Source: JAIBBV01 sp044347745 (GTDB lineage Bacteria; Bdellovibrionota_C; UBA2361; JAFLCA01). Taken from it: a stretch of 64,000 nt of DNA. Under the pieces are notes generated by a model. That model had not been told where the DNA came from and did no database searches. It was given only the letters and a program-made list of their open reading frames with translations. Of this stretch, positions 50,977 to 60,338 are shown in pieces. Numbering within the stretch: position 1 is the stretch's first letter; every line of letters starts with the position of its first letter. The DNA is taken from assembly GCA_044347745.1 (NCBI GenBank), contig JBIKUD010000017.1, forward strand, positions 1-64,000. The letters run 5' to 3'. The translations under genes were made by a program, and so were the position numbers.

Positions 50977-51681
50977 TTATAAATCTGAAATAAGCGGGTC
51001 CGAGCCAAGCTCAACTTCCTTCCCGTCTACGACACCATCATTGTCTGAATCAATATTATTAGCCTGTGTTCCGACCTTTGTCTCAAAAGTATCAGACAAC
51101 CCGTCGCCGTCAGTATCATCTCCCGAGTTTGAAATCTCAGTGAACAAGGGGACTCGAGCGCTTAACTTTGATTTGGGTGCAGCTGGTACATCAAGTTCAT
51201 CGTTTGCGTCGGTCTCTTGTTCTTCTTCAAACCAATCTAAATAGCCATCAGAATCACTATCGAGTGTTTCGCGCGCTCCTGCATTTCCAATCTCTCCAAG
51301 CCAATTGGTAACTGGATCTTTTGAATTTGCCTTAGCGGGAGACCCTAAAGTGACAGCAGCAGGAGTTGATTTTGGGCTTAGCTCCTTTGATTCAGCTGCT
51401 TTAAAAGCCCGTATCAGCTCCGCTGCAGTGCCAATAGTTTCAGTTGGTGTTGGTGTCGGAGTATTTGTGCTCGTCGCAGCACTGGTGGCTGTAGCCGTTG
51501 GAGTCCTGGTTATCAAACCATCCCCATCATCTGTTTCCGTTGGTGTCGCGGTTGGAGTAACTGAAATCTGAGAACCAAGTTCGTAATCTTCCTGACACGC
51601 CTTGGTTCCCATAGTAAACAAACCAAGAGTAACCAATGAGAGCACAAAGCCAACTTGATGAAAGGCGCCCGCTTGTTTCAT
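50977..51681 (-). CDS. Exported protein with thrombospondin type 3 calcium-binding repeats
   Basis: The 234-residue protein starts with a signal peptide (FVLSLVTLGLFTMGTKAC; the Cys at about 29 might be lipidated although the box is not ideal). A Thr/Pro/Ala-rich linker covers about 35-85. The C-terminal part has TSP3-type Asp-rich repeats (DSDSDGYLDWFEEE, DDTDGDGLSDTFETK, DSDNDGVVDGKEVELGSDP) that bind Ca2+. Such proteins are found at the cell surface of Gram-negative bacteria. Function unknown; it precedes mlaA on the same strand by 73 bp. Confidence 0.8.
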   Translation of the reverse strand: MKQAGAFHQVGFVLSLVTLGLFTMGTKACQEDYELGSQISVTPTATPTETDDGDGLITRTPTATATSAATSTNTPTPTPTETIGTAAELIRAFKAAESKELSPKSTPAAVTLGSPAKANSKDPVTNWLGEIGNAGARETLDSDSDGYLDWFEEEQETDANDELDVPAAPKSKLSARVPLFTEISNSGDDTDGDGLSDTFETKVGTQANNIDSDNDGVVDGKEVELGSDPLISDL

Positions 51682-51850
51682 GTTAAAAATCCTCTAAGCA
51701 CTGTTAGACTAGGGTATACCGAGCTTAAGTCCTCGACAATAAAGAATAAGCAGATCGAACAAAACAATGTTTGCACAATTCAATTTTTGACAGAGGGGCA
51801 CCGCTCCCGGTAAGTTCAGGAGGATCTGTTTAATTAGCAAGGAGTTCTCT

Positions 51851-52441
51851 ATGGCCCATGAATTGCCCCCTCTTCCCTATGCCTACAATGCACTTGAGCC
51901 CCATATTGATGAACAGACCATGAAGCTTCATCACGACAAGCATCATTTGGCCTACGTCAACGGCCTAAACAACGCAGAAGCAAAGTTGAATGAAGCACGA
52001 GAAAAAGGCGACTACGCTTTAGTAAAACACTGGGAACGCGAGGCTGCGTTTCACGGTGCTGGTCACTTTCTGCACTGCATCTTTTGGGAGAACATGGCTC
52101 CAAATGCTGGTGGTAAACCAACCGGGGCACTGCTCGAAGCACTAAACTCCCGATTCGGAAGTTTTGAGAACTTCATGAAACATTTTAAAGCTGCCGGAGC
52201 CTCTGTCGAAGGTTCTGGGTGGGTGCTGTTAGTTAGAAATAACATGACCAAAGCGCTGGATATTTTGATCTCAGAAAAGCATCAAAACTTGACCCAATGG
52301 GTAGTTACTCCGCTTTTAGTGTGTGATGTATGGGAACATGCCTATTATCTGCGTTATCAGAACAACCGCGGCGCATATCTCGACGCCTTTGAAAAAGTAA
52401 TTAACTGGAACGATGTAAGTGCTCGCCTAGCGAAAGCCTAG
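51851..52441 (+). CDS. Superoxide dismutase, Fe/Mn family
   Basis: The 196-residue enzyme turns superoxide into oxygen and H2O2. Metal ligands are in LHHDKHHLAYVN (His about 27), HGAGHFLHCIFWENM (His), and DVWEHAYYLRYQNNRGAYLDAF (Asp and His). NAGGKPTGALLEAL and GSGWVLL are further family blocks. There is no signal peptide, so it is cytoplasmic. Metal preference (Fe or Mn) cannot be decided with confidence from the visible residues. AAGGAG precedes the ATG, and a strong terminator follows. Confidence 0.95.
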   Translation: MAHELPPLPYAYNALEPHIDEQTMKLHHDKHHLAYVNGLNNAEAKLNEAREKGDYALVKHWEREAAFHGAGHFLHCIFWENMAPNAGGKPTGALLEALNSRFGSFENFMKHFKAAGASVEGSGWVLLVRNNMTKALDILISEKHQNLTQWVVTPLLVCDVWEHAYYLRYQNNRGAYLDAFEKVINWNDVSARLAKA

Positions 52442-52461
52442 CAACTTCCTGTTCCCGATTA

Positions 52462-52509
52462 TGAACCAAGTAGTAGAGCAGATGTGTAAACTCTCTACTA
52501 CTTGGTTCA
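52462..52509. terminator. Hairpin terminator after the superoxide dismutase gene
   Basis: Perfect 17-bp arms tgaaccaagtagtagag (52462-52478) and ctctactacttggttca (52493-52509) with a 14-base loop lie 20 bp after the stop. The stem is unusually long and AT-balanced, without a clean T-tract. Confidence 0.75.
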
Positions 52510-52542
52510 ACTTACTCATATTCTTTCACTAAAAAATTCTTC

Positions 52543-53307
52543 GTGCCTGTCGCAGGAACAACAATTCGAAAGCTTCTTGGTCTTGAGCAATTTGAGATGC
52601 TTAAGACAGCGTTCATACGCAACTCCAGTGCAGGCCCTAATGCGAACCTACACACCTTCCAAATAGCAGCAGCAATCTTAATTAGTCTCATTCCGGGATT
52701 GGCTTTTTTCTTAGCTCCACAATTTACTCACGTAGACTTTACTACAGTACTTGTCGGAGTTTCAGCCTGCCTTGCTGTGCTGTATCGCATTCGCAGCAAA
52801 ATACCTTTCGGCTCTGTGACTGAGTGGGTTCACTCTTTAAAGCTTACTCATTTTGGCTTTGCACTTGGTTGTGTGCCTCTTGTTTTCCTTCTGCTATGGG
52901 ACCCGCTTGCATTTGGCCGTCTGGCACTAGAACCGAATAGCTCAGCTTCAGGAACAGCTCCGCCGCCAACGATGTGGAATATGTTCTCGTTTATATTTGG
53001 TGTGGCTGCCTGGGCAGCGCTGACAGAAGAACTAATTTATCGTGGGCTACTGATCAGCGTGCTCAGACGTTGGAACAGGATTAGCTCGCCAATTGTCCGG
53101 GATTGGTTCGCAATTGTAATTAGCGCTTCAATTTTTGGGTTGGTTCATTTTGCTACCTGGGGACCGACTCTTAGTCTCGCGCTTGTTGGCTTGGGTATAG
53201 GCCTGGGAGTAGCATACATTGCGGCGGGAGAACTTGTGCTTCCGCTGATAGTATACCATCTTATTTTTGATGCACTTAGTTTGAGCGCAGCCATGTTTTT
53301 GCGGTAA
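52543..53307 (+). CDS. CPBP-family intramembrane metalloprotease
   Basis: The product (GTG at 52543, 254 residues; an ATG at 52597 is an alternative) has about 6 membrane helices. The Abi/CAAX-protease motif EELIYRGLL (EExxxR) is near residues 165-175, with HFATW and a later HLIFDAL motif that supplies the remaining metal ligands. Members are glutamate-type intramembrane proteases or have bacteriocin self-immunity roles. No ribosome site is clear. The DUF3833 lipoprotein gene follows after 6 bp, so they are probably co-transcribed. Confidence 0.83.
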   Translation: MPVAGTTIRKLLGLEQFEMLKTAFIRNSSAGPNANLHTFQIAAAILISLIPGLAFFLAPQFTHVDFTTVLVGVSACLAVLYRIRSKIPFGSVTEWVHSLKLTHFGFALGCVPLVFLLLWDPLAFGRLALEPNSSASGTAPPPTMWNMFSFIFGVAAWAALTEELIYRGLLISVLRRWNRISSPIVRDWFAIVISASIFGLVHFATWGPTLSLALVGLGIGLGVAYIAAGELVLPLIVYHLIFDALSLSAAMFLR

Positions 53308-53313
53308 ATTTCC

Positions 53314-53850
53314 ATGAAGATTTTATTCTCTTTTCTTTTAACTATTCTGTGTATCGGCTTTTCTGGCTGCGCTTCTATGAAACTCGAGGATTATTCGCAA
53401 AAAACTCCGCTGCTAAATTTCAAAGATCATTTTATCGGAACCCATCAAGGCAGTGGCATTTTTTATGATCGCTTTGGCCGTGCACGCATGCGATTTACGA
53501 TTGAAATTGTGGGGCGACAAACCGAACAGGGTCTAGTCCTCGCGGAACTCCTCACTTACGAAACTGGTGAAATAGTCAAACGTGACTATGAGATTAAACA
53601 GCTTTCAGCTTCTCAGTTTGAAGTTAGAACTGCTGACATTGTGGGAGTGGGCCTTATAAACACCTCTGGTAACGCCGCACAATGGCGCTACACCCTCAAG
53701 CAGAAAATAGGGAACAAAATTTGGAATCTTCGCTTTGATGATTGGATGTTTCTTAATGCCGACCATAGCATCGTAAACCGCGCCTGGGCGTCTTTTTGGG
53801 GACTCGGAGTCGGAGAAGTGCACATGGTGTTACGTAAAACGTCCAAATAG
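53314..53850 (+). CDS. DUF3833-family lipoprotein
   Basis: The 178-residue protein has a lipobox at about residues 16-19 (FSGC). The mature part matches the DUF3833 pattern: GSGIFYDRFGRARMRFTIEIVG, an ETGEIVKRDYEI strand, and FDDWMFLNADHSIVNRAWASFWGLGVGEV. The role of the family is unknown; it is likely a lipocalin-like beta-barrel in the periplasm. It directly follows the CPBP protease gene. Confidence 0.82.
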   Translation: MKILFSFLLTILCIGFSGCASMKLEDYSQKTPLLNFKDHFIGTHQGSGIFYDRFGRARMRFTIEIVGRQTEQGLVLAELLTYETGEIVKRDYEIKQLSASQFEVRTADIVGVGLINTSGNAAQWRYTLKQKIGNKIWNLRFDDWMFLNADHSIVNRAWASFWGLGVGEVHMVLRKTSK

Positions 53851-54000
53851 CATAACTAGCTGTTTTGCTTACGTTTTTGGCCCGCACACGCTGGTGCTGC
53901 GCCTATTCATAATCGAAATTTTTTGCATTATTTTAATACCGACTTAAGCTACTCAGGCTGTTTAGCCGCGCATAACAATGCGAATTCTTGCGAGCTTAAA

Positions 54001-55131
54001 ATGACCCAACCTGAACTAAAATCAATTTCAACTCCACTGGCCATTGCCACTGCTGCAGAGGTTGGGGTCGATCTACGTGGGTCCATAGAAGGTCACGCTC
54101 GAATAGAGAAATCTCAAGGAAAACTTTCCGTTCGAATTCCCCTCGGAGAGTTAAGCACTCCGTCTTTATCATTTGAAGAAGCTGCGCAAGTAATTAGAAG
54201 AATTTATGAGGACGCCCCACAGGTGCAGCTTTCTCTTATTGAAAATCATCAAGCGCCATACTTATTGATCACGTTTACAGGCGACTCGATAAGTTCGGGG
54301 CAACTTAAAACCCAGCTTCAAATGATTTCTAATGCCTTTAGGTTAAAGGCCGCCTCCTCAGATCTTTGGTCCGAGCAACTAGCCCCTGCCGAGGCAAATG
54401 TATACCTTCCGGATACCATTGAAACAGATAGTCGCCTACGCCCCTATCTCACCATTAGCCTTCCTAGCACAGAAACACCAACCTGCTTGGCCTATCAAAT
54501 GGCAAGTTGTGCGGGTCTTCTTTTTGGAACTGTATTAACGCCAAATAGTAGCGAAGCTACTGGCCTACAAGCGCTCATGAAATTGAATGGTTACTCACTT
54601 ATTATCACCCCAGGCTCGCCAGCTGCACTGGCTCAACTTGAGGTGCATTACGAACCCGATACTGAAAAAGCAAAGGTTCATAAACTCATTGACCTTTTGG
54701 CAGAAAATGTTGACCTCCTTAAGCCAACTTCTACAAACTTAAGTTACCCAAATATCGAAGCCAACAACGAACAGGATCATCTGCCCATCTTTCGATCACT
54801 TTCGCTTGAACAAATTTTGGCCGAGCATTATCCAGAGATTGAATTACTCGCTAAAAATCCCGATGGAAGCATCTGTGCGTTCGAAGCGCCGAATAGCTTA
54901 GAAGTCTATTTGCGATTACCCAAGGGCCTGAGCCTAGCCAAACTGCAGGATCTTTCTGCTCCCTACCGCGAAGTACTACGTCTTGCAATCGACGTCAGCT
55001 TAGAAGATGGCACACAACTCGTCCTCGCCAGCCACAAGCTCGCTAACAGCCAGAGAGAGCCAAGGGAAATTGCAGCATTCTGCAATGCTCTTAGGGTTTT
55101 GGACCACGCGTTGCGCGCTACGCAATATTAA
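54001..55131 (+). CDS. Hypothetical protein
   Basis: The frame is open from a TTG at 53923, but the ATG at 54001 (MTQPELKSISTPLAIA) is preferred; it gives 376 residues. The protein is acidic, soluble and has an alternating alpha/beta look, but no motif that I recognise. Its stop overlaps the end of the convergent redoxin gene by 4 bp. It has no operon partner. Confidence 0.6.
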   Translation: MTQPELKSISTPLAIATAAEVGVDLRGSIEGHARIEKSQGKLSVRIPLGELSTPSLSFEEAAQVIRRIYEDAPQVQLSLIENHQAPYLLITFTGDSISSGQLKTQLQMISNAFRLKAASSDLWSEQLAPAEANVYLPDTIETDSRLRPYLTISLPSTETPTCLAYQMASCAGLLFGTVLTPNSSEATGLQALMKLNGYSLIITPGSPAALAQLEVHYEPDTEKAKVHKLIDLLAENVDLLKPTSTNLSYPNIEANNEQDHLPIFRSLSLEQILAEHYPEIELLAKNPDGSICAFEAPNSLEVYLRLPKGLSLAKLQDLSAPYREVLRLAIDVSLEDGTQLVLASHKLANSQREPREIAAFCNALRVLDHALRATQY

Positions 55132-55730
55132 GAACGATACTTAACCGAACAACCATAAGGCTTGGTCTGGGGTTGTGAGACTGCAACGCCGGCAATCAGT
55201 TCTTGGACAGCCTGTGCAACATAATTTGTCGCTAATTTCTCATCGCCAGAAGAGTCGGAATCGATAGCTCCTTGGTATCGAAGCACTCCCTCTTTATCAA
55301 TCACGAACATATGCGGGGTAGTCTTTGCGCCATACAGCTTACCAACGGCCCCGGTGTTATCATCTAAAACTGGGTAAGCAAACCCTTCCGAAGCCTTCCA
55401 GGCTTTATTTGAGTCCTGGTTTGCATGTTTACTGCTGTTAATTGTCAACCAGGTTACTTCTTGGGCTGCAAGTTTTGCAGAAAGCGTTTCCATAGTGTTT
55501 GAAGCATAGTGTCGCTTAACAAAGGGACAATCGGGGTTCGTCCACTCCAGTACTACAAGCTTGCCCTTGAAATCAGCCAGTTTTACTTTGTTACCAAGTT
55601 CATCGGAAAGCTCAAAAAGCGGGGCGGGCTTGCCGTTTTCTATCACTGGGGGGACCGCCGCATTGGCCTGATACATCCACAATGAAAGAAGAGAAAACGC
55701 GCACACACCGAGCAAAAACTTCTTAATCAT
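55128..55730 (-). CDS. Exported redoxin/thioredoxin-like protein
   Basis: The 200-residue protein has a signal peptide (LLGVCAFSLLSLWMYQANA). The thioredoxin-fold domain begins GKPAPLFELSDELGNKVKLADFKGKLVVLEWTNPDCPFVKRHY (given by its ends), with DCPFV, a single Cys of the peroxiredoxin/redoxin type in place of a CxxC. TTPHMFVIDKEGVLRYQG is typical. It is probably a periplasmic redox protein. It follows the DsbD-N-like gene by 34 bp on the same strand. Confidence 0.83.
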   Translation of the reverse strand: MIKKFLLGVCAFSLLSLWMYQANAAVPPVIENGKPAPLFELSDELGNKVKLADFKGKLVVLEWTNPDCPFVKRHYASNTMETLSAKLAAQEVTWLTINSSKHANQDSNKAWKASEGFAYPVLDDNTGAVGKLYGAKTTPHMFVIDKEGVLRYQGAIDSDSSGDEKLATNYVAQAVQELIAGVAVSQPQTKPYGCSVKYRS

Positions 55731-55764
55731 GAGTACTACTCCATGTTTTCATTAAAGTGATCAA

Positions 55765-56286
55765 CTACGGCAACTTAGTCTCCCAAAGATCGAACAAAGC
55801 CTTTTCCGGGCCCTCTTTTGCCTCGCCAATCAAAAGCGGCATTTCAAAATTTTTACGTTGAGGCACGCAAAGGTCTTCGCTGCAATTGAGCCAGCTAGCC
55901 TTGAGCAATATTCTTTGCTCGCCAACAACTCCTTGTGGAATATCCACGCGACTCCATAGCAAGACCTCTTTCGAATAACCATTGCCCTTAATATTTCCGG
56001 CGGAGGTAAAAATTTTATGCTGTGGCCATAGGAGAGGCGAAAATACAAACCCTTCCGGACCCTGAAAGGTAATTTTGGTAGGCAGCCCTGACTCGCCCGG
56101 ATCTTGAGCATAAATATGCCAGCCAGGTTGAAGCTCAAAAAACACACCAACCCTAATGCTTGTTCCAGCCTGTGCAACTTGATAGTCGGCCACGGGACGC
56201 GCAGTAACCGCGCTCCCGTCCGCCAAACAGTGGTTCAAAGTTAGTGGGCAAATAAGGAACGCAAGAATTAAACTCCAGTATTTCAT
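55765..56286 (-). CDS. DsbD N-terminal-domain-like periplasmic protein
   Basis: The 173-residue protein has a signal peptide (ILAFLICPLTLNHCLA) and a DsbD-alpha-type domain: FFELQPGWHIYAQDPGESGLPTKITF, LLWPQHKIFTSAG, and WLNCSEDLCVPQRKNFEMPL. The C-x5-C pair in NCSEDLC corresponds to the DsbD alpha-domain cysteines that pass electrons to periplasmic thiol partners. It lacks the membrane and thioredoxin parts of full DsbD. With the downstream redoxin it forms a likely redox pair. Confidence 0.85.
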   Translation of the reverse strand: MKYWSLILAFLICPLTLNHCLADGSAVTARPVADYQVAQAGTSIRVGVFFELQPGWHIYAQDPGESGLPTKITFQGPEGFVFSPLLWPQHKIFTSAGNIKGNGYSKEVLLWSRVDIPQGVVGEQRILLKASWLNCSEDLCVPQRKNFEMPLLIGEAKEGPEKALFDLWETKLP

Positions 56287-56511
56287 TCAATTACTCTAAC
56301 CGGTTGTGGCGCCAAGCAAAAGCCCTAAGTGCTGGTTTTAAAGAGGGGCATAAACTCTATCGCTCTGATCAAGTATTGAAAGTTAATAGATAAATACATC
56401 TATTGAATTCACCCGTATATCGAAGTACATATTGAGACAGAGCGTTGAGCCCTATTGGCATGTGCAATTCCTATACGGCTCAACGCAACTTAACCAAAAG
56501 GAGTATGAGAT

Positions 56512-57375
56512 ATGAAAAAGGTTCTTTGGAGTGCAGTAGCTACATGCGCCGCACTCATGAACATTCAAAGTCCAGTTTATGCTGACCGGCTCGATGAGAT
56601 GATTTCCCCTATAACGAGCCCAGTCACGTTTGAAGATCCAAGAGCTCGGACGGAACTTCGTCCAATTTTTGTGTATCACAAACTTGATGAAAAGTTTGTA
56701 ACCCAAGGTGGCAATATTCGCGTGTACGCTTTGCAAGCGCGATTTGCAGTGAATGATCGATTGGCAATCATCGCCACCAAAGACGGTTATGTGCAAACAC
56801 GGCCTGATTCAGTACTAAACGATGAAGAGGGCTTCGCAAATGTTGCAGCTGGCTTTAAATATGCCTTCTATAAGGATGGTGCTGCAGGACAAATTGCAAC
56901 TGCAGGTCTGCGGTATGAGATACCTATGGGCAACCGAGATGTGTTGCAAGGCGAAGGTGATGGAAATCTAAATCCATTCGTCAGCGCAGCAATGGCTATT
57001 GGAAACGTGAACCTCATGGCAGGAACTGGAGTCCGCCTCTCGCTTGATGATGAAGATAGCTCGTTCTATGACTTTGACCTGCACGCCTCAACCAAATGGG
57101 GTTGGTTCCATCCAACTGCTGAACTTGGCGTGATTCACGTTATTTCAGCCGGCGAGCGTTTGCCAATTGCGGATGAAGGGCATGATTTCTTCAATCTTGG
57201 TGCAACTGAGTCCGAAGGTAAAACGATTGTAACTGGAGCCCTCGGTGGCCGCGTGGATTTGGCTGACAACATTAGTTGGGGCGCTGCTTACCAGGTCCCG
57301 CTTACAAATGGAGCTGGCTCACATGCAACTGACTGGAGAGTGACAACCGACCTGATCTTCTCTTTTAATAGTTAG
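56512..57375 (+). CDS. Outer-membrane beta-barrel protein
   Basis: The 287-residue protein has a signal peptide (AVATCAALMNIQSPVYA) and AAGGAG before the ATG. The mature sequence shows alternating short strands with aromatic girdles (RPIFVYHKLDEKF, VYALQARFAVNDRLAII, LMAGTGVRLSLD, TDLIFSFNS with a terminal aromatic Phe two residues before the end), consistent with a barrel of about 10-12 strands. No specific transport motif is seen. A hairpin terminator follows. Confidence 0.75.
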   Translation: MKKVLWSAVATCAALMNIQSPVYADRLDEMISPITSPVTFEDPRARTELRPIFVYHKLDEKFVTQGGNIRVYALQARFAVNDRLAIIATKDGYVQTRPDSVLNDEEGFANVAAGFKYAFYKDGAAGQIATAGLRYEIPMGNRDVLQGEGDGNLNPFVSAAMAIGNVNLMAGTGVRLSLDDEDSSFYDFDLHASTKWGWFHPTAELGVIHVISAGERLPIADEGHDFFNLGATESEGKTIVTGALGGRVDLADNISWGAAYQVPLTNGAGSHATDWRVTTDLIFSFNS

Positions 57376-57400
57376 TTTTGCTGCCAAAGAATACACACAA

Positions 57401-57433
57401 TAAAGGCCAGGAAGTAACTCTTCCTGGCCTTTA
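57401..57433. terminator. Bidirectional hairpin terminator
   Basis: aaaggccaggaag and cttcctggccttt pair perfectly around TAACT. It lies between the barrel protein gene and the convergent valS, with A/T on both sides. Confidence 0.92.
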
Positions 57434-57455
57434 TCAATAATGCACCTTACCAAAA

Positions 57456-60101
57456 TTACTCCGGCATTTTTCCGAGCACCAACTCAACGTCAAAAGCGCC
57501 AGATTTTGGGGTAGCTTCAATAAGTTTAACCGACGAAGCATTCACATTACCCCCATGCAGCACGTCCTCCAGCACAAGTTTAAGTGCTGCAAGATTCTCG
57601 GCTTTTCCCGTAACGGTCAAACTATCGACCGGGCACTTAAGCGACACCTTAGAATCCGTTTTTGCTCCACGAATTTTGCTAATAACCTCTAAAGCTGCGG
57701 AATAGGCCTGGGGATGCTTGGGCTCATGCACCCGCGCTGCTTCTGCCACTAAAGGCCACGGGCTCGTGTGTACGGACGCTGACTTACCTGTGCCAGCAAA
57801 AGTATGAGACCAAATTTCTTCGGTCACATAGGGTAAAAACGGCGCCAGCAGTCGCAAGAACGTGCGTAGTGACCATTCCAATGTGGCAAACGCTGAGGCT
57901 CGAGCGGCCGAGTCTTGCTCCTTATAAGAGCGAACTTTAATAAGTTCGAGATAATGGTCGCAAAAACTCCAAAACGCCTCTTCAGTCTCTTGCAGAGCAG
58001 AAGAGTAATCAAAATTTTCAAAGTTCTTGCTGGCCTGATCTATGACACCTCTCAACTTTGCAACTAGAGCTTGGTCAAGCGGCTCGGTGATGTCTACCTC
58101 AGCAAACGAACCAAGAGGTTTGCCAATTCGTTCAAACTGACTGGCAACAAACCGGCTAGCGTTAAATAACTTAGTGACTAGCTTACGACCAATTTTAAAT
58201 AACCCCTCATCAAATGCAGTATCGGCACCCAGCTTTGCGCGAGCCGCCCAGTAACGCACCGCGTCTGTGGAATACTCTTTTAACAAATGCTCGGGAGTCA
58301 CTACATTACCCTTGGACTTACTCATCTTTTTACGGTCTGGATCCAAAATCCATCCGCTAATTGCTGCATGCTTCCACGGGATTTCATTGTCATGCATCCA
58401 GGCTTTTACGATCGTATAAAACGCCCAGGTTCGAATGATTTCATGAGCTTGAGGCCGCACATCCATGGGGAAAAGCTTTTTATGCCGCTGTGGATCAACT
58501 CCCCAATGGCTTTCAATTTGTGGTGTAAGGGAGGACGTTGCCCAGGTATCCATCACATCTGGATCTCCGGAGAAGCCCCCAGGTTGTCCACGCTGTTCTG
58601 GTTTATATCCAGCTGGGGCCTCGGACAATGGATCGACCGGCAGTGATTTTTCATCCGCAAAAATCGGACGATCGTATTGGATAGTCCCCGCTGCGTCGAT
58701 GGGATACCACACGGGGAAAGGGACTCCGAAATAACGCTGACGGCTAATACACCAATCTTGATTAAGCCCCATTACCCAATGCTCATAGCGGGTCAGCATG
58801 TGCTCTGGATGCCATTTAATTTTGCGTCCTTGCGCAAGCAGAGCATCCTTATGCTCAAGCACTCGGATGAACCACTGCCTTGTAGGTACAAATTCAAGCG
58901 CACGCTGCCCATTCTCATAAAACTTAACTGGATGGGTGATAGGCTTTGGCTCACCCACTAAGGCACGACCTTGGCCACCTGGCCCCGATCCTTCTTGAGA
59001 AAGAAGCTCAACCACCTTCCGTTGCGCCTGATTCACATAAAGGCCAGTCAGTTGCTGGTAATGTGCTTGAGCGGCCTTTGGATTCTCGCTGGTAAATGCA
59101 CCAGCGCCAAATGTTGCTGGCAAGAACCGTCCATCAAGTCCAATTACTTGCTTGAGAGGAAGCTTACTTTGTTTCCACCAATGTACGTCGTGAATATCAC
59201 CAAAGGTACATACCATAAGGATGCCACTACCTTTTTCAGGGTCTGCGTGTTCAGCAGCCAAAATAGGTACACGAGCGTGGAAAAGCGGTGTAATTGCAAA
59301 CTTTCCGAAGAGTTTTTGATAACGCTCGTCAGATGGGTGAGCAACAACTGCAATACAAGCCGGAAGTAATTCAGGTCTGGTGGTGGCAATGGTAAACTCT
59401 CCCCCACCCTCAACTGCAAATCGCACATCGTGGAACGCGCCGGGTCGTTCACGCTCTTGTACTTCTGCTTGAGCTACCGCTGATTTAAAATCTACGTCCC
59501 ACATGGTTGGGGCAAGCACGTTATAAACCTGCTTTTTCTTAACGAGGTCAAGAAAGGAGAGCTGTGACACTTTGCGGCAGTGAGTATTTATCGTTTCGTA
59601 TTGAAGACTCCAATCGTATGAAAGCCCCAGGCGTCGCCATAGATTCTCAAACGCTTTCTCATCTTCACGAGTAAGTAAGGCACAGGCTTCTATAAAATTA
59701 TTTCTGGAAACCTGGGTAGGAGGAGCATCGGCACTAGAAGGTTTTTCTGGACTCCAATTGGGGATGTAAGGCAAATGTGCTTCGCAACGTAGATTGAAAT
59801 AGTTCTGAACGCGGCGCTCGGTAGGCAAGCCGTTATCGTCCCAGCCGATAGGATAGAAAATGTTTTTACCGCGCATGCGATGGTAGCGCACAAGCACATC
59901 GGTCTGGGTGTAGCTAAATACGTGCCCCACATGCAGCGAGCCAGAAACAGTCGGGGGAGGGGTATCAACCACGAACGTGTTTTCACGTGGCTGACTGGGG
60001 TCCCACTTGTAAATTTGACGCTGCTCCCAAAGTTTGCCCCACTTGGGCTCCTGGCTCTCATGTTCATATGACTCAGGAAACTGGTTTGGCTGTGAACTCA
60101 T
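57456..60101 (-). CDS. valS: Valyl-tRNA synthetase of the archaeal/actinobacterial type
   Basis: The 881-residue class I synthetase charges tRNA-Val. The HIGH motif is LHVGH near residue 57, and KMSKSKG at about 590. The editing domain (about 195-390) is present (TIATTRPELLPACIAVVAHP). The block IGWDDNGLPTERRVQNYF is typical of the archaeal, actinobacterial and rickettsial ValRS group; bacterial-type enzymes such as that of Escherichia coli read differently here. The C-terminal coiled-coil tRNA arm of bacterial-type ValRS is short or absent. AGGAG lies before the ATG at 60101. Confidence 0.93.
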   Translation of the reverse strand: MSSQPNQFPESYEHESQEPKWGKLWEQRQIYKWDPSQPRENTFVVDTPPPTVSGSLHVGHVFSYTQTDVLVRYHRMRGKNIFYPIGWDDNGLPTERRVQNYFNLRCEAHLPYIPNWSPEKPSSADAPPTQVSRNNFIEACALLTREDEKAFENLWRRLGLSYDWSLQYETINTHCRKVSQLSFLDLVKKKQVYNVLAPTMWDVDFKSAVAQAEVQERERPGAFHDVRFAVEGGGEFTIATTRPELLPACIAVVAHPSDERYQKLFGKFAITPLFHARVPILAAEHADPEKGSGILMVCTFGDIHDVHWWKQSKLPLKQVIGLDGRFLPATFGAGAFTSENPKAAQAHYQQLTGLYVNQAQRKVVELLSQEGSGPGGQGRALVGEPKPITHPVKFYENGQRALEFVPTRQWFIRVLEHKDALLAQGRKIKWHPEHMLTRYEHWVMGLNQDWCISRQRYFGVPFPVWYPIDAAGTIQYDRPIFADEKSLPVDPLSEAPAGYKPEQRGQPGGFSGDPDVMDTWATSSLTPQIESHWGVDPQRHKKLFPMDVRPQAHEIIRTWAFYTIVKAWMHDNEIPWKHAAISGWILDPDRKKMSKSKGNVVTPEHLLKEYSTDAVRYWAARAKLGADTAFDEGLFKIGRKLVTKLFNASRFVASQFERIGKPLGSFAEVDITEPLDQALVAKLRGVIDQASKNFENFDYSSALQETEEAFWSFCDHYLELIKVRSYKEQDSAARASAFATLEWSLRTFLRLLAPFLPYVTEEIWSHTFAGTGKSASVHTSPWPLVAEAARVHEPKHPQAYSAALEVISKIRGAKTDSKVSLKCPVDSLTVTGKAENLAALKLVLEDVLHGGNVNASSVKLIEATPKSGAFDVELVLGKMPE

Positions 60102-60273
60102 AGACTACTCCTTGGGCGTTTGTCACATACGTTGGCGACAACACGCTTTAAGCCCTGTATTACGACGAACCCACAGTCTAATAAAGCAGGGGTTAAAATG
60201 AAAGCCAGGCAATACTAAAGGCGTTTACCGAAAATATAGAGGCACTCTAGCGGACACTTGAGGAGGGGTAATT
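60102..60273. other. Divergent spacer upstream of valS and the reductase
   Basis: About 170 bp that must hold the valS promoter on the minus strand and the promoter of the aldo/keto reductase unit on the plus strand. No T-box-like or other leader structure was recognised. Confidence 0.35.
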
Positions 60274-60309
60274 ATGTCTATTAACACCCTCGCTTCCGTG
60301 CTTGAATGA
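60274..60309 (+). CDS. Putative 11-residue leader peptide
   Basis: An ATG at 60274 with a strong GAGGAGGGG ribosome site begins MSINTLASVLE and stops at TGA 60307-60309. The stop overlaps an in-frame ATG of the reductase extended frame (60306) as ATGA. The strong ribosome site before so short a frame suggests a leader peptide or translational coupling with the reductase. Confidence 0.4.
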   Translation: MSINTLASVLE

Positions 60310-60338
60310 AGCCCGAGAAATGCACTGCGAGGCTCAAA

